This document shows, one piece after another, positions 1 to 11,300 of a stretch of 64,000 nucleotides of DNA. Below the pieces are notes generated by a model. That model ran no database searches. It was given only the letters and a program-made list of their open reading frames with translations, and was not told where the DNA came from. A program made the translations under genes and the position numbers. Within the stretch, counting starts at the first letter, position 1. The number at the start of each line of letters is the position of its first letter. This DNA is from Nymphaea colorata (lineage: Eukaryota > Streptophyta > Magnoliopsida > Nymphaeales > Nymphaeaceae), in NCBI RefSeq assembly GCF_008831285.2, contig NC_045143.1, forward strand, positions 1,647,503 through 1,711,502, read 5' to 3'.

Positions 1-1740
1 ACTATAATAACTGGATTCCTTCTGCTTTGAGTGAATGCTAAAAAAAGGTGGGAGGTGAAAGGACTTGATACTCTTCAATTGAAGATATATGGAACGTCTT
101 CAAAAGGAGATGGTATATATGCTGGCACTCAAAGTTCTGCTTTTTCGACCACCGAAAGGTGATACTAAACATGTTTTTTTCAGTTTTCAATTACAAAAAA
201 AGAAATGTTTGCCCCCCCCACTAGGTCTGTCTCGAGTTTCTTTACTTGGTTCGTTGTTTAATTGATTTAAATAGCTTTTCTGTAGTTTTCTTGCCGCAAA
301 ACTAGACTATTTTGTTCAAATCTAAATGTTATTTGGTGAAACTTTCATCTGAATTCAAATTCAAATCCACGCCACTGGAGTTGAATCCAAATATCAGTAT
401 GTTCTAATAGCAGATTCGATGAAGACAATGAATGGAAGCAACTTCGATGCAATATTATGTTTGGCCAAAGTCAAGCTGAGGTCTCACTTGGAATGTTGAT
501 GCAAGGCCCATCCTTCGCGAGAAACACCTGATTTGAATGCATATTGGAATCCAACAACCGATCAAATTCATTTCAGACATTTCATAATTATTCACTTGAT
601 TTACGCTCGGGAATGAGAGACCATTCCTCCATGTGCTAACTGTAGCGTTCTATGCAGATCATGGGCGGAGTTAGGAATTTTTTATTTAAAGGTTAAACTA
701 TTGTTTCAAAATTTTGACTTATGATAAAAATAACTTTTTAAAATTTCTATATCGGCTAAATGATTTTTTTTTTTAAATTTATAGGTAGATTTTTTTTTTT
801 TTTGAAAATTTAAGGTAGAAGCCATGTCTCTCGCCAGCCCCATGGCTTCATCTCTGACTGGGGTCATATTCTACGAGTCATTTCATAGTAAAAACAATTA
901 AAATGTTCCTACTTTTAAGGCAGACATAGTCAAACCAGGTTTATTAATATATGAGGCTAGTTTGATGGCTTGGTAGACTATCTTATGAACTTTGACAAGA
1001 CTTGAAAAATCAGAAGGCTGGCTGTCCATGCATGTTACAATTTACATGAAACACCAAACTCCGGCCGTTAGTGCAGACATTCAAGAGTGGCCGTCATACA
1101 TCCATGTCCTCAGATTTGGAGGATCACAAGTTTGTACATCGGATTCAGGCAGTGACAGGACGTTGACTGCTTCCGTCTGCCACCACATACCTTAGTTGGC
1201 GCGGATGACTCGACGCTGGATTCTCCGGCGATAATTTTGGAGAACCACATTATGAGGTCATCCAATGAAACACGTAGAAAGAACGGGAGAGTCCAAGAAA
1301 GCGACCAGCGGCTCCATGGATGAAGAAGCTTAGCTTAGCTAAGCTGCAAAGTCGCACATTCGAAACCAAATTGGCTGGATTGGGACCCGAGAAACATATT
1401 ATATTACTAGTTGCATCGAGAGACCAGAGAAAATTATTTTAGTATAAGAGTTGCATGGAAGCGTTTGACGAAAGTCACTGTAACTTTAATGGTTTTCAAT
1501 TTCCTGCAAACCCATTTCAAGATTTGCTCGATCTCACTCGCTGACGTAAATGAATCAAGCATCAAGATCATTTATCTAGAAGATGCCAAGCTTCGAAGCC
1601 CGGCTCAATCCTTGGTGCAGCCATTGAGTAGCAGCTCAACGAGAAAGGGTGCAAAGCGAGGGACAGCGCAAAAGGGATCAGATGACGAGCTAGTTGGGTG
1701 GGGTGAGAGTGGGTCACATAACATGAGGATGGCACCTGAC
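1..1740. other. gene-free stretch upstream of the LOR gene
   Basis: No open reading frame here resembles a known protein. The stretch is AT-rich with poly-T runs near 768-800 and a copy of a dispersed AT-rich repeat near 655-850. The small ORF around 992-1195 has no recognisable motif. The last few hundred bases probably include the promoter of the LOR gene that follows. Confidence 0.6.
655..850. repeat. AT-rich dispersed repeat copy (family A)
   Basis: The block runs from 'gggcggagttaggaattt' through alternating A/T-rich text to 'gccagccccatggcttc'. It has the same composition and end words as copies near 32.8, 33.6, 35.2, 40.0 and 44.6 kb, so it looks like a degenerate member of one interspersed family. 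The element class is not known. Confidence 0.4.
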
Positions 1741-1746
1741 CGGCCG

Positions 1747-1753
1747 TATATAT
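1747..1753 (+). promoter_or_regulatory. candidate TATA box of the LOR gene
   Basis: TATATAT lies about 230 bases before the LOR start codon. A weaker alternative (ATAAATAG) lies at about 1847-1854. Either could position transcription, and nothing in the sequence decides between them. Confidence 0.3.
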
Positions 1754-1980
1754 GTGTGTCTGTGTGTGGAGGCGGCAGCATAGCAATAAGCAGAGAGCGC
1801 AGAGGAGATGCCCATCATAAGCGGGTGGAAGAGGAAGGGCGGACGATAAATAGGGGGAAGGCAGCCAGTTCTTGTGCTTCTCTTGTCATACTTCTCCTGA
1901 GTTTGGTGCTATCCGAGTCTTCCATTTGTTGCGGAGATAGAGGGAGAGGAAACGCAGATACCAGGAAGCGGCAGAGGAGG

Positions 1981-2968
1981 ATGAGCCAGGAGGGCCAAGC
2001 GGCGAACGAGATGGTGGAGGACGGGTGCTTCTGCTTCGAGCAAGAGAGCGTCTTCACCGTCAGTAAGACGTCGCACTTCTTCGCCGGCGACGGGTTCAAC
2101 GTCTACGATTCCAAGGGGGAGGTCGTGTTCAGGGTGGATAACTACGGGGGACCAGATACGAGGGATAGAGACGAGATGGTTCTCATGGACGCGCAAGGCA
2201 AATGCATCCTCACCGTCAGGAAAAAGGTTCGCCCTCATCTCCTCTTCCTCTACGTCTTCTTCTATTCGCCTTACTTTCACATCGGGCCCCGTAGGAAAAG
2301 CCTAGATGCCTCTGTTCCGCTTTCTCTCCTCTTATTTGTTCTTCTCTTCTTGGAAACTTTCATTCATTTGATCACATCCACACCAGCAAAAAAAAAAAAT
2401 GACAATTAATTAATGTGTTAAGCCCCCCTGATCTTCCCGTCTATTCACCTTCTTGAACCAAACTTGCACACACACAGAGAAGAAGAAAAACTAACATTAG
2501 TCGTCTCCTGAAATGGGAAAGCAGAGGCCGAGCCTCCACCATCGGTGGGAAGGATTTGAAGGAGAGAGGAAAGATGGGCAGAAACCCAGCTTCAGCGTGA
2601 GGAGGTCGTCCATCATCGGCACCGGCGGCAGCAACACCTCCGTCACGGTGGAAGTGTACGGCAGCGACACCAACTCTATCTCTGCCGAATACCAGATCGA
2701 CGGGTCTTACCCCCAGAGATCCTGCACCGTTTACGACAGCAGCTCGAGGGAGACGCTGGCAGAGGTGAGGAGAAAGAAGGTGAGCGACGAGGTCGTGCTT
2801 GGGAAGGATGTCTTCTGCCTCTGCGTCAAAGCCGGGTTCGATAGCGCCTTTGCCATGGGAATGGTGCTGGTATTAGACCAGATCTACGGGGATCAGCCCG
2901 CTACCACCTTGCACGACGCCCCTGCCATTACACCCACTCAGCAGCAACTCCCTCTGGAGACCTCTTAA
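1981..2968 (+). CDS. LURP-one-related protein (LOR family, tubby C-terminal-like fold)
   Basis: Two coding exons, 1981-2226 and 2525-2968, give 229 residues, normal for the family. The intron is GT-AG, phase 0 (AAG|GTTCGC ... AAGCAG|AGG). Family landmarks occur in order: FNVYDSKGEVVFRVDNYGG near residues 40-60, DEMVLMDAQGKCILTVRKK at the exon 1 end, RPSLHHRWEGFEGE at the exon 2 start, then KPSFSVRRSS, and near the end FCLCVKAGFDSAFAMGMVLVLDQI. The last segment is the hydrophobic central helix of the tubby-like barrel. The first in-frame ATG before the conserved part is used. LOR genes are known from Arabidopsis defence against Hyaloperonospora, but the biochemical role of most members is unsettled. 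It converges with the NOT2 gene downstream. Confidence is high for the family and lower for any specific function. Confidence 0.93.
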
Positions 2969-3295
2969 TGGCCTTCATCTTTCATCTGTAAGAACAAGGA
3001 GAGGAAGACTCTGTGTGCGTGTGCAAACACGTGCTTGTGTGTGTTTTCGCGTGTGTGTGAGGCTGTAGTGTAGCTGTTCTTCATGGTCGACAAAGACGAA
3101 TTTCTCCGATTCTGTATATGACCCCACTGTCTCCTTCGAATTCCTTATAACATGACGACACACGTTTTGTTTGAGTTCTCTGTATGATTCGGAGGAAAGA
3201 TTTTTCTTTGAGGCAGTACCGGAGATAAAAGAGCTTTGGAAATTCTCATTCCTTGAGGAGCACAGTACATATAAATAACCTAATAGCACTGTTAA

Positions 3296-3331
<36 letters not shown>

Positions 3332-4023
3332 TATATATGCAGTTCCTGCTTTCAAGCATGCCTGCGTACTGTTATTGGGTGATAATTAGTTTGAAGTATT
3401 TTTTTAAACATACTGCCACTTCTGCAGCTTCTTATATGATATCGGAATTCCAGAGCATGCAAAGTCTAAATATCCCGAAACTTTTGGAACATGGTTCTGC
3501 AAGTGGCTGACAATGTCCATGGAAATCCATGGTAGGACTGTTGAATAAAATTATGAGGAAAAGAAAAATCACTAGCATAAGGCCATATTCTCGTCAAACG
3601 TATCACCCGAGATTGCCAGTTACAACTTGGAAGAATATGTAACTATATGGTAAGAACAGAACCATGGTTAGGGAAGGTTGGAGAAATTTACAGCCTCAGG
3701 CGTGCATGGGCATTGATGTTAGTGGAGAAAATAAAAGGCCTAGCCACTTTCATACGCTTACTCATTAAATGGACGAATTCATACAATAAAGAAAAGAGTA
3801 ACCAGCCCCGGAGGCATCCAAATCTCAGATTTGGTAAAATAGGCCCGGCCGGTTAACCAGTAAAAGCCAGATCGGGTGCTTCACCAGCCCAAGATCGGCA
3901 AACAAGTTAACTGAAAAGGAAAAACCTGGATGCCATTTCGCCAGGAACTCAGAATACATTGGTACAATTTTTAGAGATCAATCGTTCAGCTACAAAACTA
4001 ATACAATTACATGAAACCATTCT
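2969..4023. other. intergenic region between two convergent genes
   Basis: This stretch holds the presumed 3' untranslated ends of the LOR gene and, on the opposite strand, of the NOT2 gene. It contains a CA/TA microsatellite at about 3296-3338. No further coding exon was recognised; the short ORFs near 3253 and 3647 have no family features. Confidence 0.6.
3296..3338. repeat. compound (CA)n(TA)n microsatellite
   Basis: About ten CA units run directly into TA units. It explains the short repetitive ORFs on both strands here. Confidence 0.9.
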
Positions 4024-7000
4024 CTAATGCTGTGGAATTGTTGGCCGCTTTTCAATCATCTCGTACTGGAGGATGAAATTTTCCTGCAGTTCATTACAAA
4101 CATTTGTCGCATGAGACGATAGTAACATATAATAAGCTACAAGATTTGAAGTGCCATTTTCAATCTAGCAGACTCCATTTTCAAACTAGCAGACTTCCTT
4201 AACCTTAAATAAAGATCCCAAACAGGACCCAAGACGTTAATTTGAGGACAGGCGACTCAAGAAGCCTACAAACATAAAAAAACCTCAAGCCTCTTAAAGA
4301 GACGTGATCTTTCTTGAGCCTCCATAGGGTAAAGCTTAAGCATGTCAAATATGAGTTTAAAAATTAAATAACAGTCATATCACTACTTTCTACGTCCATT
4401 AACATGAAATAAGGTTCTCTCAGAAAAGGATAGAATCCCGACCCAGAATTCTGTTACGAGCTTCATACTGTTCTTCACAAGGGCTTAATTGTCAGGGCTC
4501 TCTCTCTCTATATATATATTTTATAAGGGCATACTAGCAAAATTTAATATGAAATGGCCTAGCAATCTTCAACGACCCTTTTAATAATTTAAAATCTTGA
4601 TCCTAGGCAAAATCACCATACAAAAAAATTCTCTACCCTACTGAAAACAAAGGCATGCAAACACACAGAACGTGAGAAAGGAATGCAAGTTGGGACGAAT
4701 TTTAATAGCTTCCAAACCTTACGAACAGTATCCCACGTGTTAGGATCAAAAGCAAGATATGTTCCTCTCTCGTATGTGTGTGTCCTAACAAGAGGTTCCA
4801 TATTTGGAGGCCTTAAAAGCCACAACCGCAGTTCTTTGTGGTAGAGCCAACCCTGGTTCATCCTGCAGAAAAACCAAAAGAATGATTAGGACATACAGAA
4901 AAGGATGCAACTGAAGGCATCAGTAGCAGATGGAATACAGCGGTCAGATATGCATTCAGGTGTTAACAGATATTGCCTATATTGTCAATATCGCTTATAG
5001 ATAACACTGGGGTTTTACTCGTGTTAACGAACCAGACCCCAGGTTCCCAGCCACATTGGTTTTGAGCTGTATATCCAAAAATAGCATACAATCAAAACTA
5101 AAACCAAGACAACTCTTTATAGATACAGCTTAAAGTCTAAGTAGCTTCCAGCAAGTGATGTGCATACAAAATCTTTTAGCACTGAACATATACAAGTCCC
5201 TGTATGTGTTTCAGTTAGAGAGAGAGAGAGAGAGGAGGAGGCAGAGAGAGGGAGAGAGAGGGAGAGAGATTACAGCTCATTGGCAGCATACAACTGAGCT
5301 TCATCATTTGGCATACTGCAACCAAAGGAAAATACCAAAAGAAGCTTTAGTTGCACTGCAACAAAGGTAAAAATTTAGAACATCGGAAGAATTTTACAAA
5401 GAAATACCTATAAAAGATATAAAGTAATGTTTCTGGCCGGAATCTTGAAAAGTATCCTGGCTACATTCATTAAAACAAGTCAGAATTATACATATTAAAA
5501 GAACTGATGCACAATAATCCAATGACCACCGAACATTTTGAAACCACTCACTTGCAATTTAGGTGCAGGTTGTACATAACACTGTGGCAGAGAATACTCA
5601 GGATCACCCTTTGCAGGTCCATCAGACCATGGGGAAGCAAAAGTTTTATGAAGATTGTCTCTTGAGTTCAAATTCAACCCCAGTGTTGTTAGATCAATTC
5701 CCAATGCAAGTGATGTAAGAACAGGATCACTCATCTTTATAACATTTAATAGTCCAAGCAGGCCAAAACGGTCTGGAGTAGCTTGGCTGCTCTGCAACGA
5801 TTTCAAACTCTGATCTCTATATGACTGCTGAAAGGGCATCACTTGTTGCATGCGAAACTGTGACTGGTTGGATTGGTGATACTGCTGAATAAGCTGATCA
5901 TAATTAGGATTAGGACTGTTCATGGGTCTCAATCCAAGGTTAGCCGTACTGCTGGTCTGGACCTAGTAGAGCAAAAGCCAATATCAGGATAATTATCAGG
6001 AAACTGCAAAGATTGAACCACAGCCATAATCACCAATATTACTAACAAAACAACAATAGTATCGTGGTGCCAACAAAAAGGCCTTCAAAAAAAGATGAGA
6101 AGTAAAATAGCATCATACTTCAAAGTAGTGGAAAAATGAAAAGCATATACCACAGGATAGTTTCATTTTTTGCCTATTTAATGACAAAAGGTATAATAAT
6201 AAAATCTATAACGTCAGCAGAATATTTTTGAAACGCAATTCAAATGTGCATTTTTAATATTTTTGAAACGCAATTTAAATGTGTATTTTTCATTTTATTT
6301 GGAATGAAGACCTAGAAAATCTCATCTCACCACCAAGTTGGGATGTCAATGAAATTTTCATCTTCAAAAAGTGAAAACCCATTTATTTAAAAAGTTGTAT
6401 TTTTTTTATCCTACACATTCACCTTTTTTTTTCATCTAGTTAGCTTGTTTTTTATCAATAGATCAGTTCCATACCTATTTGCCATGTAGGAAATTTATCA
6501 CTCTGTTATCTATTTTAATAGCCAAGGTATTCTATTTACTTTTAGCATTTTCGTTCAAACAAAGTGGCTTTTAATCTAAGACTTACAAGAAAAGAAAAGC
6601 TATTGAACACATTCTGGGCAAAGAACTCGCTAAGAAATTTCCGAGCAAAACTGATTCATAGCCATCAGTGGACCATATACCCACTTTTGAGCTTGGCAAC
6701 TCCAAAAGGAGGGATGCATAGCATCAGTTACTGAACTCCATAGCTCAAATTTGGCCATCCAAAACTTAGCAGCTCATGAAAATTTTGACAAGTGAAATCC
6801 ATAAAGCCAAGAGCTTCAGCATCCCTTTTTCAGAGAATCTGTCTCTCAAAGACTGATTGTGCAATGAAAGAAAGGGAGAAGTAAGAACTTAAACAAATCA
6901 TCGATAGAAAGAATACCTGAGAGTGATAAGATGCAGGCATGCCATGTGAAGAGGGAAATATATCAGAACCATGCAGGTGAAGAAGATCTGGAGTGCTTGC

Positions 7001-7061
7001 AGCTGCATAAGAAGCCCCTGGGTTGCTTATTGAGGAAGCATGATGTTGTTGTTGTTGTTGT

Positions 7062-7093
<32 letters not shown>

Positions 7094-8265
7094 TTGCTGT
7101 TGCTGCTGCTGTCGATGAGTCACATATGGCCCTGCCAAGCTGAATCCAGCAGATCTTCCCATCTGCATTTCACATGCAAATTTAAACTCAGTAACTCTTC
7201 TTAACCTCCAAAAAGTGAAAAACTAATTTAGATTGACAAACAATAACAGAAATCCAACAGAATCAAGAATATGCAACAAAGAACTGAAACCTATGAAGTT
7301 GCATGGACTTGATTCAAGCCAGCCCTTAGACCCTCCTTCAACCAGACCAAAGATACATGAATGTTAGGAGTATCCTAATGGAAATAGATCAATGCAAAAG
7401 AAAGACCAGACATACAGGAAAATGCTGAGACTGCATCATTGACATGGCATTTTCATGGTGTGCTTCTTTCTGATGCAAATCCATTCCGAAATCAGCATTA
7501 TTACCTGCTTGAATAAAACCCAGAAAGCAAAAAAATTAGACACCTCGGCTACTGCTGAAACAGACAGCAGCACAGCAATCCAGGATGCATAGAATTATTC
7601 TGTAAGTCTGATTGTTTCCGGATTTGCAAGTGCGAACTGACATAAAAATGACAGTGCCATGTAAACCCAAGCAAAACAAAATAAATGAACGATAAAGAGT
7701 AGCTATAGCTCCATTCCATCATGCAAGACTACCATAGCAAAACTACACAGTCAATCATCAATTGCAGAATCCCATCAATTAATCATTGACTCAGTCACAT
7801 GAGTATCTCAGTAAGATTCACGTACCCATCATACCCATACCTAAAGAGGCTACTTGGACACACTTGGGTATTTTTAGCTCCAAACTACTGAATTTTACTT
7901 GATTTAAGCTTTTCTAACTCAGTTTTCATTCTATTTTCTAGAGTTATTGTTCATTAACATATTAATGTTTTTATTTATATCACTTGTTTTTTAAAATGTT
8001 AATTTCATTTTGATTTTTTTGTGTAATTTTGCATACCTAGATTTTCTAGCATTACCACGTCCATACCTCTATCTCTGTACCCATACCCATGTGACTTAGG
8101 TCATTGATAACTTGCAAATCCACCACTGCCACGGTTCTGCCATGGCTCAACTCTGCTTAATTATATTGGGCAAGGGCTAAGTCACATGAGTACAGGTATG
8201 GTTTGGATACGGAGATATACTACGGACACAACAACTTTAAAAAGCATGGGTACAAGGGTACAACA

Positions 8266-8353
<88 letters not shown>

Positions 8354-11300
8354 AAAATAACTCAAAAAAAAATCAAAATCAAAGCAACATTTAAATAAAC
8401 AAGTGATATAGCAAAAATTTTTACATTTTAATAAACAATAACTGTAAAAACAGAATGAAAACTGAGTTGGAAAAAATTAAATCAAGTAAAATTAAGCAAT
8501 TTGGATCAATTTCGATCTAAAAAGTACCCAAGTGTGTTCAAGCATCCACTTTGGGTACGGGTACGGTGACACAAGTATATGGCCCTTACTGGCGTACCCA
8601 TGTGACTTAGGGCAAGGGACAATTTGCCTAGCAAGTGCTTATCAACCGCAATTGATGGCAAAGCTACATCTCTCCACCAACTGGAACAGAACCTTCTTGT
8701 GACAAATTAGTTCCAAGACCACCAACTACAGTAGTATTTTATTCACTAATTGGGAAGTGCTTTAAGGAATTTAAATGCTTTCATAAATAAACTAAAGTGA
8801 AGAAGAAAGCATTTTATTAGTAATTATGACTTCCATGATAAGAACATAAACATGGCATCAGAATCTCTGATGCTTGTGAGAAAACATGAGTACCATGGTC
8901 AGCACATGCAGTAAAAGGAAAAGTAAAGCTAAAAGCAACTAGCAGATAAAATGCAAAATGATTACTTGCATGGACAAGCACTTCAGTAATTCAATCAACA
9001 TAGACCAACAAGCCAAGGTTTTGCATAGACAAAATTAACAAAGAGATAGATGAAGCCAAAATTATGAAAGGCCATGAAAAAGGGACCTTTGAATCCTGGA
9101 AGGGCCGGAAAGTCTTCATTTTGGATACTGAACTCTTGACTTTGTTGAACTATGGAACTTACACCAACACCTTGTTTTCTTAATGAACCTGCATAAATAC
9201 ATCAATCAACAAGTTGGAATGGAATATCAGAATTTTGTGACAGAATACAAGTAAGGCCATCCCACCTAATTGCCCTTGAGGCCCTCCAGCGGAGCTTGGA
9301 CGGCCAGTTAATTGAGGAAAATCATTTATGTCAAATGGGGAACCATCATTAGCATTTACATCATTTGACATCCCCAGGGTGCTTAATGGATTATTCCCTG
9401 CTGCTTGGTTTTGAGCCAAGGGACCTCCTGATGTAGAGAATGAACTACCTAACATGGGAAACATTTGTGGAGCTGTACAACCAACAAAGGTATTAAACGC
9501 ACTGAATTACATAAACTCACCCAAGTTGATCAACATAGAGATGAAAAAAAATCTAACCAAAGTTCACTGCAGTACATCATTTCCTATTAGCAATCACATT
9601 GCAAATATCATTTATGCACTTCAATGTTCAAACATGCATGCTCTTATGCATGCTAAGGGATCCAGGGCTGCCAAAGTTGAATGTTAAAAAAAAAAATGAT
9701 CCTTTTAATTTGATCTCGTAGAAGCAATAGGCATGAAAGAAACTAAAACAATTAACATTCGCTTTGGCATGCAAAAACCATCCAACTATCTGAAGCTACA
9801 TCAAACAGCTGACAACTTTTTAGATACAAGTCTCCATAAAGCATCATATCAAGGACAAGACAACTCCAAAAGTACAAGGACAGAAACATCCTATAGTAAT
9901 AGCATGGAAAAAAGAAAAAAGAATTTTATAGTGGCCTTCTAAGATTAGTTAACCACTGTTTGCTATTAAGGTATAAGCAAGCCTTAGTTCTGTTAACATA
10001 AATAAATATATCTACATATATATAGCCATGGGGCACTTTCAACAGCCCTTGTGTCCATCAATAAGCACTCTCCCTTCTATATTTTGTGCAAGATTGTATG
10101 CATTTATGTGATATAACAAAATCTTTTCATTATTATTATTGAGTGCACAAATTGTATCCCTGATTCTATTAGAATTGAGATTACTTCAGAGCATGTATTT
10201 TGTGATGATATTGAAGAAGTCGCTTTTATTTCATCATGCAAGAGGAGCTTCCACCCTTGCATGTTAGAACCTAAAATGAGGCATATTCAAGTAATAAGCA
10301 ACAACTGTATACATGAAAGAAGCTAAAAAAGCAAGAGAAAGAAGTAGCAAAAGAAATAAGTACATATAGAAAGATGCACCAAGGAAGTAACATGTTAAAC
10401 AAAGTACTTGTATGACTTAGTTATCACAACCATAAGCCAAAGGGCCCTACTGAGTGCGAAACAAAGCCATGGAACTCATGCTTCTGGAGAATCTGGTGAA
10501 AGAAAATTGCATGATAACTTAAATATCAGAATTTTTTCAAGAAAATCATGGTAAATTGAACACTACTAGCTGGTGGAAAACTGCAACTAAATATTTGGTA
10601 CATAATAATAGAGGAATTGAAATGTCATATATTAGATTGGTAGCATATTAACATAGAAAATCAAAGCCAGGATAAATTATTCTATGTATCTAAGATAGCC
10701 CCGCATTGCTCAGAAGGAAGAAATTCCCATCCTTAAGAGTTAAGAGGATTTAGGCACCTCGGAATACAATAGTTTAAGTATTATATTGTGTCCATATTGC
10801 CACAGCAGATGCCATTCAAGACTTATGTTACTTCCAAACTTGTGGAGGGTGAGGCAACAAATGCTCAGAATTTCCAACATAGTGTCGCATATATGTGAGA
10901 AAAAAGATATGTCTTAGAAGATAGCAACAATATTGCTAAATTATAGACAAGCAGGACTTTGAAAAATAAGCACAACTTAGGCATTGCATTCCGTAACCCC
11001 ATATAGGGAAAATACTGTCATGAAGTCCAACAAACTGCACCACCTAATTCTTTAAATGTACTGGCAATTCGCTATGCACTTAAGATGTTCATATCTGAAA
11101 CCACAATCACATCTAAACTGTTTGAGCAGAATGGTTGTAAAGCAGAATCTGCTTCCAAAATGGAGGAAAAAGAAATAAAAAAAGGTATAAAAGAGCATTA
11201 AGAACAAAAGATGTGGGGATAACCTTGCTGAAGCACACCACTCATGAGTCTGCTTGGTCCTTGAACGTTTAAACCACCACTACCACTATTGGCACTCAGA

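Noticed and set aside
1411-2409. Continuous 332-codon ORF running through LOR exon 1 and its intron
   Set aside because: Only residues after the ATG at 1981 resemble LOR, and the tail after 2226 is intron sequence. The spliced model restores the conserved second half.
8186-8398. Two overlapping Ile/Tyr- and Val/Cys-rich ORFs
   Set aside because: They are only translations of the TA/TG microsatellite. The same applies to the repetitive frames at 18.1, 47.9, 50.3 and 50.6 kb.
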